Positions 49,376 to 61,640 of a stretch of 64,000 bases of DNA are shown piece after piece (the stretch's first letter is position 1; every line of letters begins with the position of its first letter). The notes beneath the pieces are model-generated. The model worked only from the letters and a program-made list of their open reading frames with translations, searched no databases and was not told the DNA's origin. This stretch comes from Arachis hypogaea (lineage: Eukaryota > Streptophyta > Magnoliopsida > Fabales > Fabaceae), in assembly GCF_003086295.3 (NCBI RefSeq), contig NC_092051.1:14314810-14378809 (forward strand). The letters run 5' to 3'. The position numbers and the translations under genes are program-made.

Positions 49376-51730
49376 CATATAGTATAATTAAATACATATA
49401 TACACGATGACATACATGAGTAAGCTAAAGTATAATGCTTTAATTTGTTCGTTCCCTTTCTTTTTCTTTTCTTCTTTTTTCCGTTTTTCCTTTTTGGCTT
49501 TTGATTATTTAAAATTAAGAAGCTAATCAAAACAGAACATTTTATTTCTCGGTTTAATTCGTTGTCACATGGCGCATTCCGCGTAGATAGATCATATAAT
49601 TTTTTTTTTCAATTCTCTAATATAGCAAATAAACATTGATAATGATATATATATAATTCAGCCAAATCAGTAATAAGTAGCATTGTCATCGCAAATTCAT
49701 AGTTGAGTAAGCAAAACTTTTATTAATTATCTGTGTTACAAGATGATTATTAATGAGTAAAACGTTTGGTCAATGGGCTTTTATATGCACCGTCGTAGTT
49801 TGATCACAAAATATAATAATACATTAATACCTGTCCTATTAACAACTTTTAACCGACAAATACAACAATCCATAAGATAAGATATGGATGCTTCCGCGAT
49901 TATGTTTCATTCTTTTGTCAAAAATATTTTTCAGTTAAAATAAAATAATATCTTTTATAATCATAAAATTACTTATTTAAAAATTTAAATTGATAAAAAA
50001 AATAATATAAATATCATATTTCTAATATTTTTTAAATAATTTTTTTGAGTTTATTTATTTTTTGTATAGACTTTTTTTTTGTTTGTCTTTTAAATATAGA
50101 ATTCTGATACTATATCATAAAATTATTTATTCTAAAAGGTAAAACTATTCAAAAGAGACAACATGAATTATTATATTTCTAATATTTACATACATACTTA
50201 TATAAATTTTTACAAATATATATATTTTTTTTAAATTACTGTTATAAGTTTTCTCAGAATCTAACAAGAGTAGCGTCTCAGAAAAATTAATTTACATCTT
50301 TCGGTTAATAAATTTTATTCATATATTTACCTATTTAACTGTGTTCACTTGTATAAGTCTATATATTATAAGATTAATTCATTATTTTTCTTCATCATCT
50401 TGCTTTTTATCGTTAAAATAAAATAAGTGTAATAATATATTGTAACAACGGAAAACAAAATCAGAGGGAGAGAAAAAAAAAAGAGTAGCACTATACTTAT
50501 TACAAGCATTTAACCGTTTGAAATTTGAATAGATTTAACGCTAATTAATCAAAGAAGTACAAGGAAGGAAATTTAGTGATATGTTCAAAGAAATGTTGCA
50601 CATGTGTCATGACCATACATGCCGGTGGGATGGTTGTGAAGTTAATGACATTAATAAACTGATTGACAAATTATTATTATTAAGTGATGAATCAACTAAT
50701 GCGCCCAAATTGTTAGTTGTCCACAATTAAAGCTTTCCTTAATAACGTGGTAGTTTAATTATTATTGATAAAAATGATAGTACTATAGCTAGCTAGATTA
50801 ACCCTATCTATAATGATATTTCAAAAACGGTTAGGGCATGATAAGTAACAGAAAATTTTCCAAACCTTGCATCTATCGGCTACTATGTGTGTGTGTCAAC
50901 TTAACCAATTTGGTCACATATTATTTTGAATAATTTAGCAGCATTAATTATTATTACTTCATATAGTAACATAGCTTTAATAATCATTTAACCGCATTTA
51001 GACAATAAAAGACTTGCATTGCTGACCCAAGCTAGCTCAATCAATATCACCTTAGGGTTGTGGTGCGAATTCAAAATATATTTTGTTTGTCATTTTTTTT
51101 TATCTATTGTTATTTTTGTCGAATTTAAATTATATTTAGATTCAATTTAATTCGATTTAAAATTATATAATTTAATTAAAATACATATTTTATAATGAAA
51201 TTAAAAATAAAATAATATATTTTATAGTGTATGAATCAGAATGAATTAAATTTTGTTACTCCAAAATAAATTAGGATAAATTGAGTTGACTAGACATGTA
51301 ATTAATATATATAATTTTATAAATTTTATATAACAAATTAATAAATATTATATATATTTATATCAAAATAAACTATTTTAAAAGTAAAATATTATTATAT
51401 AATATAAAAACTATTATTTGAAAAGACAAATAACAACCTAAGAAGTAAAAAGGTACTACATTAATTGTCCAAGAAAATAATGAAAATTATTATATTGTGC
51501 ATTATTTATTTATGTACTTTTGTTTTTGGATTAAAAGAAAAAAAAAAGGAGAAGAAATATATGGTTGTTTGTTTCCACGTAATGATGGAACTTTTCAAAG
51601 AAATAATGACATGGATGAATTTTGCACATAAAGGTCGAAGAGTAAAGAATACATAGAATCCCACTTTATTTTTCTTCTTCCTCTTTTATTATTTCTCTCA
51701 GGACACGAGTTTCAGCACTAAGCACTAACC

Positions 51731-51804
51731 AAAGCGGAGTATTCCAATTCCGCTTTTCACAGACATCAAGAATGGCCAGAAATTCTTGTGTCTGCTATTC
51801 TGGC
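51731..51804. other. Two adjacent hairpins with pseudoknot-like pairing, upstream of the MYB gene
   Basis: The first stem is AAAGCGGA (51731-51738) with TCCGCTTT (51749-51756). The second stem is CAGACATCAAGAAT (51760-51773) with ATTCTTGTGTCTG (51782-51794), 13 pairs with one bulged T. The loop bases GCCAGAA (51775-51781) are complementary to TTCTGGC at 51798-51804. This is seen directly. Whether it is transcribed or functional is unknown. Confidence 0.6.
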
Positions 51805-52135
51805 TAGTAACATATAATTAGAATTGTTACGTTTTATAATTTTGATTTGAATGAATGAATGAATATTGGATGCTTCAGTTACAAGCATATAGTATGGATT
51901 ATTTGATTTTATAATATGAATGAAAATTGATGGTCCACCATCCTTATAAGAGACATGAATGTACTACTGTTTATTAACCCCATTCTCACACAAAATGAAC
52001 CTTCCCTATTTTAATTTAATTTAACCCGTTCCAATTTTACTATGATATTAAATGATTAAATTAGTATAAGGAGGGTCATTGACTAAGACTTATTTTGATG
52101 GGTCCATACTCCATAGTCCATGGTCCTCTTAATCT

Positions 52136-52151
52136 CTTATATTATTTATTT
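52136..52151 (+). promoter_or_regulatory. Possible TATA region of the MYB gene
   Basis: CTTATATTATTTATTT lies about 70-85 bases before the ATG, followed by a pyrimidine-rich leader (CCACTTTCATTTTCTTTCCC). The position fits a core promoter, but the surrounding sequence is AT-rich, so this is only a suggestion. Confidence 0.3.
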
Positions 52152-52219
52152 CAACTCCTTTTCTTAGCTGCCACTTTCATTTTCTTTCCCTTCACTTCAT
52201 TCATAGTGGAAGAATAATA

Positions 52220-53574
52220 ATGGGAAGACACTCTTGCTGTTACAAGCAGAAGCTTCGGAAGGGTCTATGGTCTCCTGAAGAGGATGAAAAGCTTCTGAGG
52301 CATATCACTAAGTACGGTCATGGATGTTGGAGCTCTGTTCCTAAGCAAGCAGGTTAGTAGTACATACTCATAATATGTATGATACATAGATACATGTTGT
52401 TAAGGTTTGTTGTTAATGTTGTTGTTGGTGACAGGTTTGCAGAGGTGTGGTAAGAGTTGCAGGCTTAGGTGGATCAATTACTTAAGGCCTGATTTAAAGA
52501 GAGGTACATTTTCTCAGGAGGAAGAAAATCTCATCATTGAACTTCATGCTGTGTTAGGGAATAGGTAATAATTTAATAGTAACTAAATTTACAACAATCT
52601 ATCTCCTCAGTCCTTGTTTGTTTTCTGTTAATTTGTTGTGTTCCATCTTCCATGCATGTATCAGATGGTCTCAGATTGCGGCGCAGCTTCCGGGGAGGAC
52701 AGACAATGAAATCAAGAATCTGTGGAATTCATGCTTGAAGAAGAAGCTGAGGCAAAGAGGCATAGACCCTGTTACACACAAGCCATTATCTGAATTGTCA
52801 GAGGAGAAGAGCCAGATACAAGAGAAAGCATTGTCCAATGATAATGAATTGAACTTGTTGAGATCAGAGAGTTCCAATAAGTCTGATGGAGCTTCTTCCT
52901 ATGATCATCAACAACAACAACAACAACAACAACAACAAGGATTTGTTCCAACATCAGAGATGGAAGGTTCTTCTTCCACTAACAAGGACATTTTCCTTGA
53001 CACTACAACAAGGTTCATGGCTAACACTTGCTCAGATTTTATGGGCAACTACAACATGAGTTATGCATCATCATCTTCCAATGTCACTGTCACCGACAAC
53101 AATTGGTTCACACAAACATCAAGGCCTTCTTTTGATATCAACTCAGATTTCACCTCATCATCATCATTCCTACCTGGTTCCTTTTGCTACAAGCCAGAAT
53201 CTCTCAAGAACACCAACATGCTTTCTTCTTCTTCTTCTTCATGGGGATTGATCACAGATTGCAGCATGGAAGAAGCAGAAGAGGCAAAGTGGTCTGAGTA
53301 TCTTCACAATCAAATGTTGATGCTTGCAGCTGTTCAGAACAACAACAACAACAACAACAACAACAACCAAGCTTCTTTATGCAATGAGATAAAGCCTCTT
53401 CCTTCAACCACCACAGTAACAACAACACCACCACCACATTTGGTTCCTGATACTTTAGGGGCTATCATGTTACCTCATTCCAAGAATCAACATCACCATA
53501 CATCACAAACTTCTTCTACCACCACCTTTTCCAAGGATATCCAGAACCTAACAGCAGCCTTTGGACATATATAA
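52220..53574 (+). CDS. R2R3-MYB transcription factor (MYB61/MYB50/MYB86-like, subgroup 13)
   Basis: Three exons, 52220-52352, 52435-52564 and 52665-53574, give 390 residues. Both introns are short (82 and 100 bases) with GT/AG ends and sit at the two conserved R2R3-MYB positions. The protein starts [20 protein letters not shown]. The R2 repeat has its three Trp ([43 protein letters not shown]). R3 has [20 protein letters not shown] and [39 protein letters not shown] directly follows, the signature of the MYB61-type group. The C-terminal part is Ser-rich with a run of 10 Gln (52909-52938, pure CAA), 10 Asn (53338-53367, pure AAC) and an acidic [13 protein letters not shown] patch, a likely activation region. 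It would be a nuclear DNA-binding regulator. Relatives control mucilage, xylem and stomatal traits, but the exact orthologue cannot be settled here. Confidence 0.95.
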
Positions 53575-55741
53575 TCATATCACCCTCCTCTCCTCTTCTT
53601 AATTTTACACAAACACACAGAAAAAGAAAAAGAAGATTCCATTGGGTTGGTGTTTAATTTCTTAGTACAGGTGTGTGTGTGCAACCACAGATTTTTGGAT
53701 TTGTACATAGGTTCTGTCACAAAACAAAAAAAGAAAGAACATTTCTTTCTTATCTTTCACCCTCTTCTTCAACTTGGTAATATTTGTGAGCCAAAACCAA
53801 TTTGTCTTTCTTTCTTTCTTTCTTTCTTTCTTTTTTAACTTGTGGGGTGGTGTGGGTAGAAATTTGAGGAATAAGGATTGCTCTGCTTCTTCTTTCTACT
53901 CTTTTGTTTTCATACACTGTAAGTGCATTATTATATATATATATTACAATGGTTCATTTCCATATCTATGCCATCACAAATGTTTATTGCTGCAAGGCAA
54001 GTTCAGTTTTCTTTCCATTCTTTGGGACAGATATTAGTTATTTTTGCCCATAGAATTTTTCTTTCTTTCTTTCTGTTTTTTTTACTGTGTCTCTATGTGA
54101 TATTTTTATCTTATCACTAACACACCTGACTTTGATCCTACTGAAAATGAAACTAAAAACTAAACTTTTGCTGCCAATCATTTTCATCACACAAGAATAA
54201 TTTATTCATGGCAATAATAGCCTTCCCACTTTCCCATCTATGCAAGTTTCTTGCTGTTACATACATTACATGCTTCTCTTCTTGATGAAATTAACTAACT
54301 CTTATCATATTAAAAATGATGATATGCATAAGGATTAAACTTTAGAAAATAATTGCATAGTTGCATAGTTGGGCTTAATTAAGGGCTTAATTAAACTCAC
54401 GGCCCATTGGGCTACTTCATACTCCTTCTAAGCCCGTATAAGACATGCATAGTTGCATACTATCAACACCAAAAAAAAAACGGTAAGAACCTTCTAGTAA
54501 TGTTTCAGCTGAAACACCTTGATATCTTAATTATTTTCATAATTAGATTATAATTGCACATACACTAATAAATAATTGTATCGTGTATGTCTAGTAAGTA
54601 GTAATAAATACTTATAAAACTTAATTAAGTTTTTTTTTTGAAAAAAGAATTTAAATAATAAATATTTATATTAAAAATAATTTATAAAATAAATTATTTT
54701 GTGTTTATTTTTTAGTTTTAAAAATATTTATTTAAAAAAAATGATAAAAGATTTTTTTTTACAAAAAAATATTTTTAAATTTTTTTATAAATACTTAAAT
54801 AATTTTTTAAAAAGTTATAATTTAATTTTAAAAATTATACTAAATATTAATTCTATAACTTTTTATAAATTAAAAATAAAAAAAGGGTTACAAACTGGCC
54901 CTTAAGTCAGATAGTTCAATCATATGAACATGCAACATTAACTTATAACAAGAGACTAATGCTAGATCAGAAATTAAAGCGCCATTTGTTTATTTTAATT
55001 TTCTTTTTTTTTTTTTGGAAAGAAATTGTTAGTGTGACTTGTAGCTTTATGACGGCACCACAAAAAAAAAAAAAAAAGCACATTGGTTTGAATGTTTGAT
55101 TCGCGGAATGGTAAAGATAAGACCAAACTTAGAACAATTAAAGGACTTGGTCATTGGAATTTTTTATTTTTCTTTTCTCTTACCACAAGGCTAGGGACAC
55201 GAGGACATTCGAGATTTCACATAATTATTATTTATATTAATTAATATTAATATGTCAATATCATCATCAATTCCATGACCAACTTAGCTTCAGCTTACTA
55301 CTATATATAATATTCCCCAGATATGACTTTTAATCTTTTATATTAATCTGATCTTCATGTCGCAAATGAGGATCATATGGTTTGCACTTTCCTTCACCGT
55401 CCTAGAACCTTTACGGCATTTTTTAGACATTTATTTATGGAGTTTATAAACTTGAAACTTAATTATAAAATAAAAAGATAAAAAAACGAAGGTCTTGTAA
55501 TTAAAGTTGCTAATTGGTGGATGGATTTGAAGCACATTTTATCAGGTAATTGGTGGAGGAGTAGATAATTTGTAATGACGACCATTTTAATTAGCATCAA
55601 TTTTTATTATATTCTTATCATCTTATAAGCAATAAGTGCTAGAAAATTTAATCCTATTTTGTGGCTATATACATCATAAACAAGTAGAATCATATTTTAT
55701 TTTATATTTTGATTTCAGTGATAATATATGTATAAGTGTTT
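53575..55741. other. MYB 3' region, then AT-rich spacer
   Basis: The first 500 bases are the probable 3' UTR, rich in C and T, with no ORF. From about 54580 the sequence is AT-rich. A piece at 54360-54430 contains GGGCTTAATTAAGGGCTTAA and AAGCCCGTATAAGA. No gene is seen before the MULE at 55752. Confidence 0.5.
53805..53836. repeat. (CTTT)n microsatellite in the MYB 3' region
   Basis: A tetranucleotide run of TCTT units, read directly, about 230 bases after the MYB stop codon. Confidence 0.93.
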
Positions 55742-55751
55742 TTTAATTAAA

Positions 55752-55973
55752 GAATAAATGACCATTTCTATCCATGAGAGATGAAAACGCTGACATTCGT
55801 ACCCATGATAGCCGGAAACTAGACTTGTACCCATGAGAGATGCTGTCCGTGTGACAAAAGTGACCCGCCTTGGATCTGAGCTTGGTTCGTTGCTTTCCGA
55901 ACCTACGTGGCACATCCACCCCCCCCAAAACCTATCTGACGTGGAATCGAACGTTGAATATCAAAAGGGATAG
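55752..55973 (+). repeat. Left terminal inverted repeat of the MULE
   Basis: It contains two copies of ACCCATGAGAGATG / CCATGAGAGATGAAAAC-like words, then GTGACAAAAGTGACCCGCC, TTCCGAACCTACGTGGCACA and a C run, ending TATCAAAAGGGATAGG. The GRF gene begins shortly after, so the TIR probably carries its promoter. Confidence 0.95.
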
Positions 55974-56110
55974 GCTGAACTCACGAAATCAAAACCCTAG
56001 GTAGCTTCCCCCCTCCCCAATACAAACCAGGATCCAGAGAGTCGAAGGTTGTTGAATGTCAATGAGTGTGACGTTGAATCTCAATCGAAGCTTGGTTCGT
56101 ACCTCTCTCA

Positions 56111-56677
56111 ATGTCTTTCCGCAGAGTTACCCCTGCTCCAAGTGATGGCAGTGGCAGTTCTTCGTCAAGTTCAAAGAAGAAGAAGGTGAAGAAGCTGGAC
56201 GGCAGATGCTTCTGTGGAAGAGAGGTTGCGTTGATGGAGTCTGGCACCGTTACGAACCCTAATCGATGGTTCATCAGATGTCCTCTATGGGCAGTAAGGG
56301 CAGACGCTGTTGGAGTTCAGGTGAGAAAGTTTTGTTTGCATTTGAGTTGACGAATCGGTGCATTTGTGTTGTTTTGGCAGACAAGAGACTGCAAATACTT
56401 TGTATGGGTTGATGAAATCGAAGAAGGATGGGAGGGCATAGCAAGGTGTTTGGCCAGAAGACAGTCAGGGAGTTCTTATCCAAGGCATGATGATGGGCTC
56501 GTTATCACTGAACCTGGGGAAAATCACGAAGCATCAGCAACCCTGACGAGAGGGATAGACAAACTTAGGGTTGAAATTAGGGGTGAAATTAGGGGTATTA
56601 GACTGTTGCTTTTATGGTTAGCGCTGGCTGTTTCATTTTGTTTGATGTTTCTGCTGTATTTCTTTCTGAAAATGTAA
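56111..56677 (+). CDS. GRF-type zinc-finger protein with C-terminal transmembrane segment, carried by the MULE
   Basis: Two exons, 56111-56320 and 56381-56677, are joined at a GT/AG intron of 60 bases in phase 0 and give 168 residues. The start MSFRRVTPAPSDG leads into a Ser run and a basic patch (KKKKVKK). Next comes the GRF finger: GRCFCGREV, NPNRWFIRCPL, then after the intron DCKYFVWVDE, giving the four Cys ligands and the aromatic core. Then there is a charged linker, a short helix-prone stretch (RGIDKLRVEIRGEIRG) and a hydrophobic helix (LLLLWLALAVSFCLMFLLYF) at the extreme C-terminus, as in tail-anchored membrane proteins. GRF fingers bind single-stranded nucleic acid in TOP3A, APE2 and NEIL3; a role here is not known. 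There is no stop or shift. Two related copies occur in the window (62378, 7158). Confidence 0.82.
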
Positions 56678-57115
56678 AATTTTATGGAATTAGGGTCTTT
56701 GTAAATCATGAGAGTATGAATGTATCTCCTGTTTTTGATATAGACACTTTGATTCTGTTGCTGCTGTGTTACTTCTATATGAGAACTTTTATTGGTACTC
56801 AGTTGTATATATATGCACATGCAATTATATTTTCTATTTAAGGAATCAGAGTTAAGCTCAATATGTGACGTAGAGACCTGATGGTTGTGGGGATGAAGTA
56901 TAAAACCAGGAAAGCTAACTCAAAAAGTGGACTAACCATGATATAAACCAAAAAACATAGTTAAATACAGCAAAAGTAGCATGTCACAGGCAGAACAACC
57001 AAAACAGGAATGCTGCCTACTCCAACATAGTGTAATAAACCAACCATTGCCCCAAAATTAGTACATCAGTAATGGCAGTTACATCAGAATAGCAACAAAA
57101 CATAAGCAACACAGT

Positions 57116-60100
57116 CTATGACATTGGTGTTGAGTTACTGCTCCCGCTGGAGATTCCAATTTTTGCTCCGCTTGATGCACCTCTCCTGCCTCGACCTCTT
57201 CCTTCACCCCTGCCTCTAGCATCCATTGTAGGAATGAACTGCCCGAACCTTGTGGTTGTCCCTGCACTAGCTCCCTGCAGTGGATTTCCTGGGGTTGTTT
57301 GAGAGTTGTGTGTGGAAGGGGTTGTGGTTGGATTCATCGGAGATGGTGCAGAAGCTTATGGGGTATGTGCAGAGGGGGGTGGTCGCTTGACACTTCTCCT
57401 TTTATGTTGTTTCTTGGCTGCTCCAGTTGTTGTTGTATCATGGGGTTGTGTTGCTGCTGGATGTGGCATCGGGGGTGGAGGCTGGATTCGAAAGAACAAC
57501 CAGTTTACCAGCATGAATCGTTAAACAAATGTAATTAACAAACTGAATCAAGTAACTAACTAACCTGTGAAGTCTGGGCTGCTGTGGAACCGTTTCCCAC
57601 CTCAGTTGCTGCTGCTTCAGCCTCGGCAGCCTCTAATGTCTCCTCATAGTACATCTTAGCCAACATGTCTTCATCCTCATCACTTGCAGGGACTTGTGGG
57701 GCAGCACTCCCTTCACCCATTGCTTCCTTTCTCTTCTTACAGCTTCGCTTGTTATGACCAGCCTACGTAAAACAGGAACTAGTTAATAGGTGCAAATGAA
57801 CCTAAAGTGGTACAGGAACTACTTAAATTGGGACACATGAACTTAAACAACGAATTATAGTACACTGCACACACCTGCAGGCAGTATTTGCATACGATGG
57901 TGCCAATCCTCCTCTTAGTTCTATGAGGATCACTCTTGTCCTTAGGGGCATCATTTCTTTTGTCTCTTTTCATTGAAGGTCTTCCAATTGGCTTTCTGTA
58001 CCTGGGGGGCAGAATTGGTAGGGTGTCAACATGCTCCAAGAACTCTTGGCTTGGAACTGGGCGCATTGAAGTCTGATATGCAGCATTATAAGCACCCATA
58101 GTTAGCCAGTTATGTGCATACTCTTCAGGTCTTCTATTCTGGTAAGCTAAAGCAGCACATGCATGTCTACAAGGTAGCCCAGTCAACTGCCACAGTCTAC
58201 AACTACATGTACCTTTGCCCAAGTCCACACTGACCTTCATGGGTAGACATTGGACTTCATACACATTTCCCGCGTCATCTCCGGTTGGAAGGGGTCTCCA
58301 TTTGTTGCTCTCTCTCTTCTCTCTTTCTAATCTGCTTTGTTGGGTTGGGGCTAACCTCCCACTGTACCCAATCAATGCCTTTTTGTTTCTTGCCATGATT
58401 CGCATGACGTAGCACCTCACTTCTTCCAACATGGTTATGATAGGCTTCCCCCGCATCTTTTTAACCTTGGCATTAAACACCTCGCAGTTATTATTGGTGT
58501 AGTTGTCCATCTTAGGATACTCGCTAAAGTGTGCTCTACTCCACTGTTTTGGACTAATCTTGTCCAAGTATTCCCAAGCCCCTATGTTGATCTTCTTCAG
58601 CTTATCCATTGCAGCATTGAAATCTTGTGTCGTAGAGGCCTTAGCACATGACCACATACACTTCTTCAGCTGCAAGTCACCCCATTTCTTGCGAAAGTTT
58701 TGCCATATATGCATGGCACAGAACCTGTGGTTGGCGTTTGGATACATTTCTTGGACTGCAGGAATTAACCCCTGCAGATAACCATGAACATGACCAGAAT
58801 TCAACTATCACCCTAATAATGGCAACAACAATTCTCACACAATAACAATATTTCAGTAACAATCCTTCTACAGTTGAACAATTTTCAGTCTTCAATGACC
58901 ATAAACAACATTCAGAAAAAAATATACATAGTTCCACACCCTAAACCACACTAATCAGTCCTCCACACTAAGCATCTAAACCTAGTTCTCTAATGAAGCA
59001 TAAAAAAATATACATAGCAGAATTAAAACACATGTGCACAATTAAAACATACATACCTTCTGCATGTCCGGCATGAAGTTAAACCCGTTCGCCTAAAAGT
59101 CTCCCACATCATCTTGAAGGATATCTAAAAACCACTTCCAGCTGTCCTTGTTTTCTGATTCAACAATTGCATATGCAATGGGGTAGATGTGGTTATTTGC
59201 ATCCTGCCCTATAGCTGTTAATAACTGACCCCCATAATACCCTCTAAGAAATGTGCCATCCAACCCTATGAATGGTCTACAACCACCTACAAAACCCTTC
59301 TTGCAAGCCTCAAAACATACATAGATTCTAAGAAAAATGGGATTTGAATAAGGCATGGGATTTGTGTGAATCCTAACTGTAGACCCAGGGTTAGTCTTTA
59401 GAATTTCATTAGCATAGTCTCGAAGAATTGCATACTGTGCTGCCTCAGATCCCTCAATCCTCTCCTTCGCCTTCTTCAAAGATCTATAAATCTTTCTCTC
59501 ATTGATAAGTATATCATACTCAACTCTGAAGAACTGGTCAGCCTCTCTCACACTCAAGTTTGGCTGAAGTCTTATTCTTTCTTCTAGCTCATCAATCACC
59601 CATTTACCATCTGCTGACTTGCAGTGATTGTCCCTACTGCAAGTGTGTTCGTTGACAAAGGTCTTGACCTGATAACTGGCTGGAAATGTTCTATTGGCAC
59701 AGTATATCTGCCAAGGAAAATCTTCATCATAGCATATGGCCTTCGACCTTGTAGAGTCACAGCGTGCAAAGAAAATGCTTCTTCCGATGTTTATATTAAA
59801 TTTCCGGACTGCTTTCCTAAACTGATTTAGAGTCTCAAATTCCATTCCACCTTCCAACCTCACCTGGCTAACAGGGGCATCAGCATTGCTCTGAGGAAAG
59901 GCTGTGGTGTCATCAGAATCTTCATCACTAGGTATGCTACGCAAGTCCTCTGACTCATAGCAATGATACCCAGCGTTGTCATCAGAAAAATCTTCCTGAT
60001 CAACTGGGACATAGAAGGTTGGAGGCTTGTCTGGATCAGGATTAGGGATGAATGTCTGTCCTGTAGGAGGGGGCCTCTTTGTTGATCTTCTCCTGTTCTT

Positions 60101-61048
60101 TTTTCTCTGACCCTCAGCCTCATCTGAAGCATTGGTTTCATTATTCTGGGGAGTCCTGTTGGAGTCAGAAGGTGGGGCTGACTCAGGGATTTCTTGTGAA
60201 AGTAGATTTCTGTAAGGATGTGGGATGTACTGGGTGACCTGCTCTGGTGCAATATGGTCAGATACATTGGCCTGAGAGGGAATGAATTGGTCTGTATCAT
60301 CAGACTGCCAAGGTTGCTGTGAAGCTTCAGATACATTGGCATCATGGGGAGGGACTGGGTCTGTCCCATGAGTTTCAGATGGTTGCTGCTCTACCTCAAG
60401 AGGTGGCTGTGAAGGTTGGGAATGAGTTGATGGTGGTTCATCCGGCTGGACAGGTGTTGGAGGAGGTTGGAAAATGTTATTTGGTTCCTGTGTTGCTACA
60501 GGAGCTGGGCTGTTCTCTTAATGGGCCTGTAACATGGGCTCTGGGCCAGCACTTTCTTGGGCCTGCTTTTCAAGTTGGACACTACCAACTATCTCAGCAT
60601 CGTCATCATCTTCCACTACTGCTAATCTTCTTCTAGGAGTCTTCTTTGGAGTTGGTACCCTTTTAGCACAGACCTTTCTTCTCCCCTTTGATGGAGTCAA
60701 TTCCTTAACCTCCACTACAACAGGCTGATCCACAGGATGCTCCGTATACAAATTAATTCTATTTCCATTCTTCATGGCTGCCTCATACATCCTAACTACA
60801 TCCATATCAGCCCTTAGCAGCCTCAACCCATCATGAAGCTCCTTCCCAGGTTCTAGCCAGTAAAACTCAGAAATGGACGTATAACCAATGTCCTTCAGCA
60901 AGTCAGAGATGAAAAAACCATTGAGGGTATCAACGTTTATCCTCTCTATCTCCGTCACTTCTCCACCAATGTAGCTAACCTTACCAACTGGCTCTCTCTC
61001 AAACCTTCCTCTATGATGAATTGATAGTGTTATGTGGATGGTGGCCAT
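57116..61048 (-). pseudogene. MULE transposase (MURA type; DDE core, SWIM zinc finger, CCHC knuckle) with three nonsense codons
   Basis: Exons 61048-59057, 58771-57875, 57762-57565 and 57481-57116 are all phase 0, about 1150 codons. Order: an N-terminal ubiquitin/PB1-like plant MULE domain (IHITLSIHHRGRFEREPVG, VDTLNGFFISDLL), a long Pro/Gln/Asp-rich linker, the MuDR domain (GMEFETLNQFRKAVRKFNI, CANRTFPASYQVKTF), then the DDE core: FIGLDGTFLRGYYG (first Asp), NFMPDMQKG (second Asp), TNNNCEVFNAKV (Glu). A SWIM finger (CSCRLWQLTGLPCRHACAAL), a CCHC knuckle across the exon 2/3 join (CKYCLQAGHNKRSC), and a Gly/Arg/Ser-rich tail follow. Stops: TAA at 60518-60520, TAG at 59093-59095, TAA at 57356-57358. 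Otherwise the frame is open throughout, so the gene died recently. The start at 61048 is the first ATG of the conserved domain. Confidence 0.92.
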
Positions 61049-61419
61049 CCCTGTAAGTAAAATTTAACAAACCAATAAACACACATTCTCTGTAACTGAT
61101 GCTAACACAAACCCTAAAACTACTATCTACCAATTCTGAAGGAAATACAGTAACTCATACGGTTTCATTAGCCAGTAACGTCTGCCTAACCACTTGCAAC
61201 GACATATCAAATTATTCATTGGTGGGAAACGACATACCTGTGTAATTCTTCAAAGGAATTGACCACCTCGTGTCGAATACCAAAGGAATGGTAAAAGCCC
61301 CTCCTTGCTACTCGATTCGGCGTACTCTGCTCGTCTTCTCCAGCTTCGAATGAACCAACAGTCACGATGAACCTCTGTTAGGGCTCCACTACTTCTCGCG
61401 GGAACTGACGTTTCTTTTT

Positions 61420-61640
61420 CCTATCCCTTTTGATATTCAACATTCAATTCCACGTCAGATAGGCTTTGGGGGGTGGATGTGCCACGTAGGTTCGGAAAGC
61501 AACGAACCAAGCTCAGATCCAAGGCGGGTCACTTTTGTCACACAGACAGCATCTCTCATGGGTACAAGTCTAGTTTCCGGCTATCATGGGTACGAATGTC
61601 AGCGTTTTCATCTCTCATGGGTAGAAATGGTCATTTATTC
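61420..61640 (-). repeat. Right terminal inverted repeat of the MULE
   Basis: It is the complement of the left TIR, starting CCTATCCCTTTTGATATTCA and ending GGTCATTTATTC. It differs from the left arm by a one-base change in the G/C run and a few transitions. It probably drives the transposase gene. Confidence 0.95.

Larger units (their letters stand above)
46991..51735. other. AT-rich spacer between the LINE and the MYB gene
   Basis: No gene is supported. 47160-47680 contains repeated words (AATAATTGTTG, ACAATTTTCTATTGT) suggestive of a decayed TIR element without clear ends. Two copies of the dispersed AT repeat are listed separately. The G+C content rises a little from 50570 toward the MYB gene. 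Confidence 0.4.
55752..61640. mobile_element. Complete MULE (Mutator-like element) with transposase and a GRF zinc-finger gene
   Basis: The terminal inverted repeats of about 221 bases (55752-55973 and 61420-61640) differ at only about half a dozen positions by eye. Both start GAATAAATGACCATTTCTA. An exact 10-bp duplication TTTAATTAAA lies at 55742-55751 and 61641-61650. Two genes converge inside: a GRF zinc-finger/membrane protein (+, starting 138 bases from the left TIR) and a MURA-type transposase (-, starting about 370 bases from the right TIR). The stops of the two genes are 438 bases apart. Nearly identical TIRs and a perfect TSD mean the insertion is recent, although the transposase has three nonsense codons, so this copy likely moved with help from another. 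Confidence 0.96.

Noticed and set aside
59860..60636. Long frames overlapping the MULE transposase linker on both strands
   Set aside because: The - strand frame of the transposase is open through this region with sensible Pro/Gln/Asp-rich sequence. The others are shadows.
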